A stretch of DNA of 64,000 nt from Orbilia blumenaviensis (taxonomy: Eukaryota; Ascomycota; Orbiliomycetes; Orbiliales; Orbiliaceae): contig JAVHNS010000008.1 in assembly GCA_036872755.1 (NCBI GenBank), positions 930,001-994,000 on the forward strand. The letters are read 5' to 3'. The notes below the pieces were generated by a model. That model worked only from the letters and a program-made list of their open reading frames with translations, was not told where the DNA came from and ran no database searches. Below are positions 25,864-38,613 of the stretch, piece by piece (the first letter of the stretch is position 1; every line of letters starts with the position of its first letter). Made by a program: the position numbers and the translations under genes.

Positions 25864-28800
25864 TGTGTGTGTAGGTGAGGTCTTGAGGCTAAGAAGTCGG
25901 AACGTAGCGGTTTATAGACGAGGGGGGGCCGCGACGTCGACGAGGCGGCAGGTCAGATATCTCCGCGAGGTGGGGATTGAAGGGTTTTCGGCGGGTGTTT
26001 CAATGAGTAGCGGTAATCATAATCAGAGCGGTAATCAATATTATGGCTTTCGGGAGTCGCCCAGCGGGTATTATTCGGTTGTTCCCGAGCAATTGACGTC
26101 GGCGTTCGATAGTTGAGGCTTCTCCGAAGTCGTGGAGCGTCTGAATGAGGTCAACAGAAACAGGCAGTTGAGAACTAACCAGGCTAATTCTAATCCCGCT
26201 GCTCTGATTGGTCGTACAGGACAGGGCAGAACAACAACAACGCACTTTTGCGTTGCACCAATTCTGCGCCAGCCAATTGGTATCGAATATTTAAACTTTA
26301 GGGAGGAGCCTGCGCTCGGGCCAGTTAAACACAATTAACGTTAACTCGAAATTCTAAAAGGTTCAAGGGAGCGCCGTTTCCTTGTAGAACTTTGATATCA
26401 CGATTATCTAGAACTAGGACGTTTACTGGGACTGTTTTTTAATCTTATTTATTTGTTTTCGTTAGCCGCTTGAACCGCTTTCTCTGAATCGAACTTCATG
26501 GACTAGGCTGTAAATTAGACATTTAATTATAAACCAAAGATAACTATAGAACGCTTTAGTTTTCTATATTTCTGGTCTACTTAAATGGCACGCATAACAA
26601 GTAAGGCTATACCAATCTAGCTAAAAGCCGCCAAACTCCTCAAGGAAAGGAAAAAAAACATTCGTTTATGTGGTAATTGTCGTACTTTCCAATGCATATG
26701 TATACCCATCAGTATGAAATTCGCAGCTTGTTAGGAACAGTTCTGGTCTATTTAATATTATTTAACCGCCTCAAACAGGTTACCGTCTTTTAAGACTGCC
26801 CAGAAATTTTGTCGTCCCGTGTGGCAAGACCTTCTATATTACGGATGATGGACCGGGTTATATGCTATCCTGGATTTACTGTGCTTGGAGTAGATATCAA
26901 TCATCATAAATCACAAAGGTCAATATGTAATTACATACTATAGGATATCAGGATTTTGTTATTGCTATACCTACTAGCCCATGACATATATTTGATGTGT
27001 CAGCAGTGTGGTATTCAATTTTTGGTATCTGCTGGTACCGTGGTAACATATACGCCGGTCTGCAACTTTTGCCACCTCGGATCCAGGGTTAGCTACCAGC
27101 TTCAATGAGGATACACTGTGACTGTTTCCGGATGTTCGGTGCCTGGTTAATATTGAGGTAGAGGATGCCGTCTACTAAAGGTTGGTGGGCCTACGAGCTC
27201 AGCGAGTCGACAGTAGGTGGTGCTTACGTCGGCACGCCCGCTCCTTATGCTCCGCTCTTGAGTCCTCAGCCCTTGTGATCATCTTCATCTCCCTGGAGAA
27301 TTACCATATGCGATATCCGCGAGTCATGTCTTGGTCACAACCACAAAAACAAGAAATCTACAATGGAAATTTCGTCTAGAAGCTTGTATAAGTTTATGCA
27401 TAGCCCAAGTATCAAGTACTTTAGCTGACTATTATATATCATGCATACGCCAAGCCCCAGTCACTTATCACATATAGGTCTAGATTCTTAGAATAACAAT
27501 ACCAGTAACTTTCAGAATTCTAGTAACATTTCTTAATTTCGGGATCTCCGGGTATATCTATGGGAGACTACGTAGTAATCTAGTAGTATAATGCGAAGAC
27601 TACCTAGGTGAAAACCAAAGAGCACTGTGCAGCCTGGAGCCCAGTGCATTTTATTGTGCAAGTATACAAACAAGATTTATCTTGTATTAATATTCGCTAA
27701 CACTTTTGTGGGAGGTTTAGGTATTTACGAGGCAACCTCTATTAAATTTACAACGATTAATGACGGCCTTACGGTACTGGGTAACAGTGTCAATCCGTTG
27801 CAGACAGATCCAGCTGTAACCCGGAATTCTTTGGTGGGGAAGTATTTTCGGGACTTTATCCGCTTAGCCAAATCTGCCGCCATAAACGTTGGATGGAAAA
27901 CCCTCAACCACAAATTTGGATACATCTCCGCGTCGAGCCGTGACGTCGAGTCAGCCCATGTATTTAATGAAAAATAGATGAATATGCATGTATGTAATGC
28001 ATTACGCCAGAACTCCCACTTTCCCAATAGATCCCAGACTTACGACGAAGGACCGGCTGTATGGCGATCAGCTGTAACAAAACACCATGCCTCCCGGATA
28101 TCGAACTTACAATCCGACAGTGAAGATGGATAGTCTCGGCAATATAGATCGGAATCCGGATCCGCGGGGAGGTAACAGGTTAACGAAGCAGTGTGCTAGC
28201 ACGTTTCAGAGCGAAGCACAGCGGAAGCCTTTCCCACAGTCTGGGTGCCATGGCATCGCCTGACCCTCGCCGGACGGACTGGCACCGTCAGCTTGGCGGG
28301 CCTTGTCACACCGCAAGCCAAATTCCAACACAACGCGACCAGAAACCTGGATGCAGTACCCCTGCCTGATGTATGGGGCATTCGCCTATGTCGAGCCTAC
28401 CGAGGGTGCTAAAATGCTGCAATACTTAATAATAATTCGTCAGACGTACCGGATTATAGGGCAAAAGAGCCGCGCGTAGTAGTCTTTATAAAGTTTTATT
28501 ACAACCATGGGACGAAACGGCTATCTAAATTCCTTTCCACGGCTAAACTAGTCCCGTCGAAGAGACGATTCGACCGGATCGGTATACTCAGGGGAGGGTT
28601 CCTGAATAAACCAGGTTCTAAGGCAAAAAGTGACAGTAGGATCGTAGACTTTAGGGAAAGATCAGAGAACTTCGGCTTCTGGCCTTTGAAGCCCAACCGC
28701 TGAACTACTCATCATAATCCAGGCCCAGCTGGGGCTGCGTACTATAATTGAAACTGGACTGCAAGATGTATAAATAGGGCTCTTGACTCCCTCTTGTAGA

Positions 28801-28907
28801 CTCTCCTTGTTCCCATTGTTTTTATTTAATATCAACAGGCTATTTCATTAGCTATCTAATCATACAACGACATAGATTGCTGATAGGATATCCCGACATT
28901 CCAAAAT
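25864..28907. other. Gene-poor stretch, no gene seen
   Basis: About 3 kb, mostly AT-rich. It holds the promoter of the complex I gene at the left and of the LPMO gene at the right. Open frames such as the one at 27627-27977 show no known domain. I see no CRISPR, rRNA, tRNA or intact transposon. Confidence 0.45.
28541..28776 (+). promoter_or_regulatory. Putative LPMO promoter elements
   Basis: A TATA box (TATAAATA, 28769-28776) lies 132 bp before the LPMO start codon. GGCTAAA at 28541-28547 matches the XlnR/Xyr1 cellulase-activator motif, and CTGGGG at 28729-28734 matches the CreA/CRE1 repressor consensus SYGGRG. Regulation by lignocellulose induction and glucose repression is therefore plausible, but each short motif alone can occur by chance. 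Confidence 0.4.
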
Positions 28908-29894
28908 ATGAAGAGCACTGTCATCCTTGCCGCTGCGAGCGCTTTTGCGCCTCTCGTCTCTGCTCACGGTTATGTTACCCAGGCCATCATTGGTGGTGTT
29001 ACATACCCAGGCTGGAACCCAAATGTCGATCCTTACCTTAGCCCATCTCCTCAGCGAATCTTCCGCAAGATTCCAGGAAACGGCCCAGTCATCGATCTCT
29101 CCCTGATCGATGTCCAATGCAATGGATACACTGATGGTGGATTCGCGACCGCTCCAGCAGCACTCTCCGCCAGTGCTGCTCCGGGAAGCACTGTCACCGT
29201 TCAATGGACCCAGTGGCCAGACAGCCACAAGGGAGTAAGTTTCCCCTCTTCTGGGAACGCAAGCCTGCATATTTATCGCCCTTGACTAAAACCCTTCACA
29301 GCCAATCATCACTTATATGGCCAAGTGCCCAGGAAGCTGCACAAACTACAGCCCAGGCACTGCGTAAGTTACTTCATGCCTCCTGTTTTAGTATACTCTA
29401 CTAACTAGTGCTACAGTAAGGTCTGGTTCAAGATCCAAGAGGCCGGCAAGGTCAATGGTGTCTGGGCCACTGTAAGTAAATTTAACTCTTCCTATCCTCT
29501 ACGAAAAACCACTCACTGAATTTGATATTAGACACCTCTAGAGACCAACCCCGCTGCCCCATTCAGCTTCAAGATCCCAACCGGCCTGGCCCCCGGTAAC
29601 TATATCATTCGACATGAGCTCATTGGCCTTCATGCTGGTTAGTAGCCATATCTATCACTGATCCGATTAGACCAGTCTTAAACTAACCGTCTTGTAGCCT
29701 ACTCTTATCCTGGTGCTCAGGTTTACCCAAGCTGTTTCCAGGTCACCATCACCGGATCCGGCACCCGATCCCCACCAAGCTCCAGCCTTGTCTCCTTCCC
29801 AGGTGCTTACACTGGCAGCACACCAGGAATCACCTACGATATGTACACCAACACTGGTGCATACCCAATCCCTGGACCTCCTCTCTGGTCTTAA
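28908..29894 (+). CDS. AA9 lytic polysaccharide monooxygenase
   Basis: Exons 28908..29234, 29302..29363, 29417..29471, 29532..29637 and 29698..29894 give 248 residues. The signal peptide is residues 1-19 ([19 protein letters not shown]). Cleavage exposes His20, the first ligand of the copper histidine brace (HGYV). The second is His107 (WPDSHKG). Other family features are GPVIDL with CNG, the H176-E-L-I-G-L-H182 strand, Tyr193 as the axial residue, and Gln198 in CFQVTI. No carbohydrate-binding module is attached; the protein ends soon after the catalytic domain. The enzyme oxidatively cleaves cellulose or related beta-glucans outside the cell using copper and H2O2/O2. Confidence 0.96.
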
Positions 29895-30451
29895 ATTAAT
29901 GATACTCAGGAAGTATATATTAATGGGCTCCTTAGTGGGATTGAAGCCTCTAAGACCCGCATTTTGTAAATACAAAAATCTAGGCCTAAGTTCAAAAAGA
30001 AGTAGGCCAGTAACCCTGGGCTTGTTGCCCTGTCCATGCATCCAAACCTTTCATTTGTAAATAGCATATTTTACGAACTTCTGTTAACCAGTATGAACTG
30101 CATCTTATAACTCTATAAATAAAACCCTGGTATATTTCCAACTAATTGACTTTGTATGTATACTCGGGACTACAAAGAAACCATGCCCTCCCTGCGAGAC
30201 CATGTCCTCCTTACATTTAAACCCCTAGCAATTAGATCATTTCAACATAGTAATGTCATGTTGGATTTCATTGGACTACAGCCATTCCATTTAACGTTCT
30301 CAGGCGCTGATTGAAGCACTAGTTAATTAATTGAGGGCCTATTTTGTAAAACTATGAGCTCAAATCTTTATGAAGGCTCGGTTAGGGCTTTAGCACGGGT
30401 AGGAGTAACAAAAAATACAATCGCGGAACCAAATATGCTACTAATCGCAAA
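29895..30451. other. Intergenic between convergent genes
   Basis: 3' flanks of the LPMO and the PTH11-like gene. AT-rich, with no coding pattern or RNA gene seen. Confidence 0.5.
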
Positions 30452-31823
30452 TTAAACTGGAGAAATTGGGTCAACACTTCGAACATCAACGGATGCCTCG
30501 CTATCCTTCCTGCCTTCTTTCCCTTCTTCCGATATCTCTAGGTCTCCTGCATTGACCTGCGTAAACCCAAGAATCTTCGGCGCTTTCTTAATGATTAGAG
30601 CCCTAATAGCAGGGACTGAACTACATATTATCGCCATATACAACTCCGTCTGCGTCCAAGTCGCAACAATGCTACTATCCATAGGTTTGCCAATCTCATC
30701 GCTAAACCAGGCATTGTGCATAACACTCAATCTCATACCACAGCAAATACATGCCAAGGCACCAATGCCAAAAGTAATCACCCCAAGAACTCGCTCTGCT
30801 GGTGTATGTATGATCTTGAAGATCATTGGGAGGGGGATGAACCAAATAGCAACATCTGTCACGATATTTACTATCGAAGTCCCGAGCTCAAGCTTCCAAA
30901 CCTCGACAGGGCAGTTAGCATCGAGGAAGTTTAATCCCCTCCATCCGAGAACTGGAATACATCTAAATGTATAGCCAAAGAGAAGTGCCAAGGAGTTGCA
31001 GGTAACGACAACAAATGTGATTATTGTGGCATATCTTAGTGGTTTCCATGCTGTGAGTTGATAATAAAACAACAAGAGAGATGCCTTGACTAGAAATATC
31101 ACTATGGGATAGCAAATATTGTTTGCTAAGCTAGAGGATTCGAGGGCATCATAGTCGTCCCATGATTGGTCCCACACGCCTCTGTAGTGAACAGGGCCAG
31201 TCAAAACTACGCGGTACACTTTTTAGTTTGTTGCTCGATATCGCGATGTATTGATATAAACAGGTGCGCGAATGGAAGTATATCTCACTATAAGCCCTCA
31301 TGACCCCGGTGCCGAGCGTAATTATAAATCCGGAAAGGATAATCCAGTCGTAAGCTCGGATGTACCCTCCAATGGCGAGCCGAGAGTACATACGAAGTAC
31401 AAATATTACCGTGGTTATAATGGTTAAAACAATGAACAACGGTAAAAAGTGCGCAGACTGTGTAGGATGACCCAACGCAGGTATAACTGGGCAAAAACTA
31501 TCCGTTAACGTAATCCATTATCTGAAATATGAAGAATATTTCTTACCATCGTTTACGAGAATTATAAAGCTGCGATAGGCCTCACCAGAGCCGAAAAAAT
31601 TGGCCCATACAACTTCGACCCATTCCTCGGGCGTATCTAAAAACTTGGCATACTCTGCAGCGGATGCGTTCGCATTTTGAACATTTTGGAGCCAATCGTA
31701 TGTACTAGACACGAGCTCAGAAGCTATAATATTGGATTTCCGACCCCCTGAGGTTAGCCAAGTGATGATCCGACAAAGGTTCTGAGTGTACATCCATTCC
31801 GCGGCTGAGATGCTACGCTCCAT
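30452..31823 (-). CDS. PTH11-like / fungal rhodopsin-domain 7TM protein
   Basis: Exons 31823..31547, 31486..31289 and 31218..30452 splice in frame to 413 residues. A soluble N-terminal region of ~95 residues has no CFEM cysteine pattern. Hydrophobic segments follow: FLPLFIVLTIITTVIFVL, DWIILSGFIITLGTGV, NICYPIVIFLVKASLLLF, TIITFVVVTCNSLALLFG, IVNIVTDVAIWFIPLPMIF, LGVITFGIGALACICCGM and LYMAIICSSVPAIRALII. This is the arrangement of the large fungal rhodopsin-domain family that includes the Magnaporthe receptor Pth11. The WFIPLPMI motif after the NIVTDVA helix is typical. The cytoplasmic tail is acidic and Lys-rich. Likely a plasma-membrane sensor; no ligand can be given. The third-exon boundary is the least certain. 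Confidence 0.85.
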
Positions 31824-34800
31824 AGTTAAAAGTTTGGCTTCTATGTTGACACTCCGTGAGGTTTGTGAGGGGGGTTGTAGGGCTTATAATTATGTGGATG
31901 ATGTAAGATATAAATTAAGATTTGGGCCGCTGCAAATTATGCTAGAAAGTTAGGTTGGCCCTGGAAAGAATTTTATTTTTCCTCTTTCTCTATGGTTGCG
32001 AGTAAGGGCATAGGAACGAGGCCCTGCACTAAGTTAGAAATGCATTGTGAACACGGCATTGATTTCCTAGGCTTATATATTTATCGATAGCCATGGAGCC
32101 AGAGCTCCTTGAGCAACATGCAAGATCATACAAATCCTATGGATTTTGAAAGTTTAGGCAAGCTTGCCCCCCTGAATTCGATAATGTATTCAGGATATAG
32201 CAATAGTGAAACATACCTGCATACTGATCACGGCATGCATCTCAGGGTCTAATGGTGGACCCAATCATTATGCTCCGTTGATAGACGTTTCTCATAAACT
32301 AAAAACACACATTTTTGTGGGGGTATATATTTTGATTGTTATATTGGTGTATCCGGATATCCCCGTTGGACACCTCAAATCAATCCCTTTTGAAAATTCG
32401 GAAACCGGTTTGATGGCGTGATATAGCTATAGTAAGTATTTCTACCAAGCTTGAATGTGCAGATATGTCTGAATTTCCTAGGCGGACACGTAGCTACGGA
32501 TATCACGAGTAAACTTTTATCCTGGTCGACATGATAGCATCAGAAATACCGGGACATGATACGCAGCATGCAGGGAAATCATCGACAGTGTAATGGCAAC
32601 ACTAGTCTGGGTTGCTAGTTGCAGCGGTCTGCAGCGACCGCGGCAGACACTTTAAGTTTCAGCTTGGAGACATACCACCCGACCAACATATGTTGTACCA
32701 CACTGTAGCTAGTTGATCAGAACGAAAATTCCCTTGTTCGGGCAACTTTTAGAGAAACAATGTTGATCCAACAAACTGGGCCCTGGTGGTTACACAGATC
32801 ATTTCCTAAACTTAGTTAAATAAATAATTTAACTCTCGGATTTTTAGTTTTAAATACCTAAAGCTACATATGGAGAAGTGCTGTCTGATCAGCTAACGTA
32901 AGCACACGCGAGTTACATGTTGATGAAGAGGGGATAGAGATATCACACATTTGATATCACTTGGAGAATCTCAAGATAGCTAGCGCTATGATATCAATAA
33001 CTGCTTAGTACCAAATATACGTAGATCATCTAGGCGTTGCAAACGCATGTCGAACAGTACCTCATGGATTTAGTGACAGGTGCGGGTCGAAAAGGCCAGG
33101 AAGATCCTCGCAGTCTCGCTTCTAGAATTCCAGTATTGAAACTCCTAGTAAATACTAAGCGAGCTATAAATTAGTAACCCTAAGTTTACCAGGACGCCTG
33201 GCGTAGATATAATATATAACGCGAATGGGCATATTCATTACATGTACATCACCTAGTGTTTGACTAGGAACCATTTGTATGGTGCTCGAACGAAGGCATG
33301 ATTAATATAGGGCGAACATAGCACTGACATCAATACACCCTGAAGACTCTAGTAGGTGGGGAACTCTTTCGGAAGGGCTATGTAGAAGTCGAGATGTGCA
33401 CATGCGGGTCGAGGATCTGCGTCTTGATCTAACGTGAATGGCGCATTTTTGGGTTTGTATTATCTGTTGTCAACGCATCAATGTGAATTTATTATATGTA
33501 TATGAAGCCGACGTAATGTGCATATATTATTATTATTATGCTTGTGTTGCAATATTAAGGGCATGTTGCAGCTACGATTTTCAGACTTGCCGGAGTCAAG
33601 GGAGTAACCTGGTTGATGGCATGTTCAAAGTCCTTAGGATTGATTATCTATATTTTTCTTCTTGGATTTTTCGCAACTTGGTTGTATATTTTCTGAGCAG
33701 TGGAACCCTCATACCTATAGATCTACGGAGATGTATCTTGGGAATGAACATTGGTGCTTCTCGCTTCCTGTAACATGATTTTCGCTTATTACTTGATCGA
33801 TGACATACGGTCCCGGGATCCCGAGCTAGGTTCCTGCCGTTCCGAGAGCACAAAGCTGTCCAACAAGATCGGCCAATTGGCGGCTTTAGTGACTAATTGC
33901 CGGTATTGATAAGCAGTGTTTGAACAGGTACCCGTTTGCATAGATCCGGTGACCACGTCCCTGTTCCGTGGACTCGTCACAGACTATGTCACTAGTTCTC
34001 CCTAGATACTGGAAGGTTTGGAGGCCATAACACGACTGCTATTCTATAGCAAGCGTATTGAGTATCCTCATTATGCATCAATGCATACGATATTTTCCTG
34101 AAATACATATATTTTGGGGTATTCGAAAATATTAGTTGGGTATCCGTGGTTTTTAGATTTAGACCTCGAGGCTTGCAACATTCGACAACACCTCCCAGAT
34201 GCACAAAAACGCAACATCCCCAATCGGCTACCTGAATAAAAAAATTTAAAAAAATAAGGAGTAGTTTGGGAGTAAAATCATAAGAGTGGCAGTATTTGAA
34301 CCACCTTCTAGCAGATCAGAGTGGGGGTCAATCGAAGTTCAAATTCTATTTTTTTTGATAGTCTGAAGACGTCTTCCATGCTGGATCTACAGAGCCCTTG
34401 ATGTTGCTCACCTTAGATTCGCTTAACAATTGAAAGGTGGGATTCCCGCAATTACCTTATTGAGTAGGCAAACAGAGAGAACGAACTTGCGAGCGGAACA
34501 GAATATGCATAGATCTACCAGTCATGTAAACAAGCAAGCAGATCTCTCCTATGGTATAGTAAAAAAATTTAATCGTATGGGTTATGGCGAAGCAACTTTC
34601 TGACGAATTTCACTTCTTTTAAAACTTGCGAGAATCAATCATCTCGGTATGTCTGTCCGGCTAAGGACATGCGCAGGTTTGATGTTCCAACAACCGGAAA
34701 TTCTATAATTCGGTCGCCTGATGGCATGTCTGTAAGCTTAAGCCCCACCAGCGATCGTCTTAGGACTAACGCATATGGAGACATAAGCCGAGAAATCTAG

Positions 34801-35319
34801 TTTCATCTGATAGAGGCATTTGGTTCCCAGCCATGGTTCCTGCATATTGGCCAAAAAACTTGGGTTTTTGGGTTACCTCGGGGCGATTTCATTGCAGTAC
34901 ATTTAGCGGGGTCAGAGCGATTGCAAATTTTATAACTGCTGGAGTACACAATCTTCGAATCGGTGCATAGGCATGAATATTTGGCATAGCATATGCAGAT
35001 GGGATAGCTGTCAACATTGGTAAATGGCGTATTGCATCATCAAGGCGCTTGACTAGCTATGGGATGACAGGTGAGCTACATTGTCAGGTTATATATAAGA
35101 TCGAGGATCGATCGACCACTCAAATCTCTGAAAATATTTTCTCTGTACCATCTACACATATTTAACTATTCGTAACTGGTTTTGAAACACCGGTGCGGTG
35201 CTACGTTCTTTTTTTTTACTTTCAGGTTTGGAACAGAAATTTGGAGGCCCTGGGACCTCAACGTTGTGGTCAACAGCGTCTGGGACCGAGACTAGTACAT
35301 TGATATTGTAACCTGCGCC
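31824..35319. other. Gene-poor stretch, no gene seen
   Basis: About 3.5 kb of AT-rich sequence with only short open frames and no protein signature. A TATA-like stretch (ATATATAA) lies near 35090, about 220 bp before the next gene. Around 34.28-34.33 kb a few bases look tRNA-like but do not fold (see rejected items). Confidence 0.45.
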
Positions 35320-36371
35320 ATGGAATTCCTAAGCTTCTTATACGTCGTATTATACACCTTATATCTTATTAGCATATCCTCCGCCAACCCTATCGCAGCT
35401 AGAATACCTATAACTACAGGAGATCGAGTAATTGGGCCTGCAATAGCCATACGTACCGCTGGCCCTGCCCCAGTGCCACCGCCTCCCCAGAGAGACATGG
35501 AAAAACGGGCGATTCTAACCGGAACGACAACAACTAAAGTTACATTTACGTTTTATTCCTCAACATTGAAAGGAGGCGATTTTATCAGGATAGTGTCGCG
35601 GACAGAAACAGCAACTGCCAACAACGCTGGCCCAACTCCCAGTTCGACTTTCAAATATCATTACTTAGAGCAGATGAGGTAAGATAGGCACCGTAGGACT
35701 TAAATTCGTATTTGCTACAAGACTAATCTGATACTTGATCAAGTGTTGATGTTGATATCGATGACTCGAGGGTCCCGACCTGGAAGACCTACTCTTATTG
35801 CAAAGCGGAGACTAGCTACTTCATGTCTGGTCCAACTCTCAACTCCCTCTGGATTAGTCCAGTCACCTGCAACCTCAAAGTCGTTTATCCGGACCCCAAG
35901 CTCGCATCCCCAAGCCGATGCAAAAATACACAAGGGGCCAAGTACTATGATAGCGCTATTAAGGCTTCAGTTACACCAATATACGACTGTCTTATCAAAC
36001 AAAATGCGATCAAGTTTAGAAAAAATAGCAAAACAATCACCAGGTACCAAAAGGGAGATTTTTCCATCTCTAGATTTTATGACCCCAGAGACTATGCCTG
36101 GTTCGAAGCCTGCTATAACGGACCAGATTTAGCGAAAAAGTCCATTCCACCAGAACTTCCCAAAAGGGACCTATTTGTAGGAAACGGTAATTGTCCGATT
36201 TGGGATTGTTTTCCTGAAAGTGCGTTTAACGCGGATCCCACTTCTTTTTATCCTGGGTGGCCTGAGTATTTCGCATGGTTTGGTTTATACAATAGCTCTG
36301 CTGGGTGTTCACTTATCGCCGTTACAAGAGCGTGTTTGCTTCATGATTCTGTGGTTTTCGACAATGTATAG
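35320..36371 (+). CDS. Secreted pre-pro protein of unknown function (effector candidate)
   Basis: Exons 35320..35678 and 35744..36371 join in frame to 328 residues. A signal peptide is clear (MEFLSFLYVVLYTLYLISIS). It is followed by a Pro/Ala-rich pro-region ending in DMEKR at about residue 65, a Kex2-type dibasic site that would release a mature protein starting AILTG. The mature part has about eight Cys, is rich in Tyr, Trp and Phe (WFEACYNG, GNGNCPIWDCFPE, PGWPEYFAWFGLY), and shows no domain that I recognise. A small, Cys-containing secreted protein in a gene-poor region fits an effector or antimicrobial-type role, which is inference. The terminal Cys count assumes the gene stops at 36371; an extra 3' exon is possible. 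Confidence 0.7.
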
Positions 36372-38613
36372 TTTCTTCTAGATATGGAAGTTGGTTATTA
36401 CGTATTACCTGGGTATATACATACTAATTTTGAATTCAAAAAGGCCTTCGGAATTAATTCTCAGTCGATCGTTCGGCGTGTCGGCGTCGACATAACAATT
36501 TGGACAGCTGATGCTCGCAGCACACTATCCGTCGGTTTTCGTCGGCATAGTGGCTCAAGGTCTCAATTCAGAAGCCTATGTATCCTAGGACTCCTACCCT
36601 AGTATCAAATGTTTATATTTTGGAATAGTGATAAGATTTCTCCAAGAAGTGTAATTTTATCCGAACCTCGGACCCGGGAATGCAATGCTGGTTCAACGAA
36701 GGCCAATGTCCTACGGCCGTCTTGTGTTGCTGGATTAGATCTACCCCAACCTCCGAGGGCGTCTGATGTATGCTGGTCTGATAGCATTAGTATTACTAGC
36801 TACTGTAGCCGAGGTTTGTTGTTTATCTTCGAATTGGAAGGTTCTTCTTTTCCCTTACAAGTCGGTACCTTCAAAGTGTGGCAGGTTTAGGAAACATAAC
36901 ATGGGTCGAGATAACACATCCTAGCTAATGGTCGAGATGCGACGGTGAGTTATTCGGTATTTTCTCTTTGGCGAGTTTTAATTAGAAGCTTCGGAGCTCA
37001 CAGTTTAAGGTTAATACTAGACATCATTATATTGGAATATTTCAAGGTTACCGATTTTAAGCTCATACGATCATGTGCGATCGATGAACCGTATTAGACG
37101 AAAAGGCATGCTAATCGTCTTAGCTACCATTGGATGGAACGTATGCTATCCTTCCAAAGGCGGTTGATTTGGGAGGTGCTAATATCAGCCCTTGGAGGTA
37201 TAGTTGGACAGTTAAGGCTAAAACATCCCTTGTGAAGATGTTGTGTTCGTGTAGTTTTCGGGTAGGTGCTATAAAGATTCATGGGCTGGTTTGGCCGCAA
37301 TTCTGAAAATTGTAGCTCTGGGTATCTACGAATAATAAGGTTTAGGCGAAAATGTGCACCTGCAGAAGATATTAGGTATGTATTTTTTAGGGCAAGGATC
37401 CTAGTAAGTGGTCCGAATTGATATGTCGAGAGTGTTAATTTATCTCGAAGAGAGAGAGGCTTTCGTCATGATGCGTCGCAATTGAGTTCGCAGCCTGCAC
37501 TTAAAGAGACCGAGTCCTCGGGATCTGACGTGTTGTGGGTGAGGTTGGAGTATGAGAGGCCCAAGAAAGATCCAGGCCCTCCCATGGCCAGTCGGCACCT
37601 GCCTTTATTCCCTCCTGCATAACATTTGTCCCGCAATATGTGAATTTCCGTTATCACCACTCAGACTTCCAATGCAATAGCCATGGCCATGTATGCTCAG
37701 TTAAAGGGCCCACTTTGCCCCATTCGATATCACCTTCCAATCAAGGGTGCAGCCGGCTGTCGAACATCGCATCCCTGGACATGAGGATCTTGGCCTTTCT
37801 TGGCCCATCTTGCATGTGCGAGTGTATCTTCTTCCTGAGTGGTCAGGTCGACATGTTACACATCTTTCAGGCAACTCGTCAGATGGCCGATATGCACAGT
37901 CTGCCTAGCTAATTAACTTGATCCATCCCATCTACGAAAACGACGAATGGGAAAACTATGCTTAGCCTGGCCATCCTCGGCTGTTCTACGATTCTAACCA
38001 TTCGTAGCCCAAGAGAATAACCACCTATCTTTGAAACAACGTGCTTTAGACTGGCAGGGCTCGGTGTTTACCCCAATTGGAGCCCAAGGATTTAAGTGCA
38101 TCTTGGAATAACCTGGGTAAGTTACTAAGATCCAACCCGGTCGCTCTTACATAACACTACTTGTCGATAACTGATCCATTCATATCGCAAGAGACATATC
38201 TAAGGGTTGACTTTCTTTTGCTTCCTTCCCCTCCCGCGATCAGCCTACATGCCGGGTATACCGATGTTATGATGCATATAGAACGTATAACTGCCTGCCG
38301 TTCCAAACATGCACCTGCAGGCTAACCGAAGTCGTCGGAGAGCTGAAGCCAACACTTCGTTAGTGATCAGTCGCGATCCCACCACACCATGAGCCGATTC
38401 GAGCAGAGGAGAAATAAGTTCACGAGGTTGAATTCAAATCGTAGTAAAGGGGCCCGGTGGGAAAACCTATAAATGACGAGTGCTTCCCGAGCCATGTCGT
38501 GATTCTTTTTCGGTTCTGTTATCCAAAGCTCTGGCAACACCTTCGGATCACTTTAAAACGCCAATATCTTGGTTTTCTTTTAAATTTTATTATATACGTA
38601 CCTTCTTGTCACC
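36372..38613. other. Intergenic, no gene seen
   Basis: Open frames at 36384-36602 and 36609-36890 follow the secreted-protein gene, but no reasonable intron connects them to it and they show no known motif. The last ~150 bp form the AT-rich leader of the HNH nuclease gene. Confidence 0.45.

Noticed and set aside
34280..34345. tRNA-like sequence (TTGAACC and GTTCAAATTC parts)
   Set aside because: T-arm-like pieces exist but no acceptor, D or anticodon stem pairs properly on either strand.
36384..36890. Possible 3' exons of the secreted pre-pro protein
   Set aside because: The only nearby donor would give a 16-bp intron, and the following frames show no related composition.
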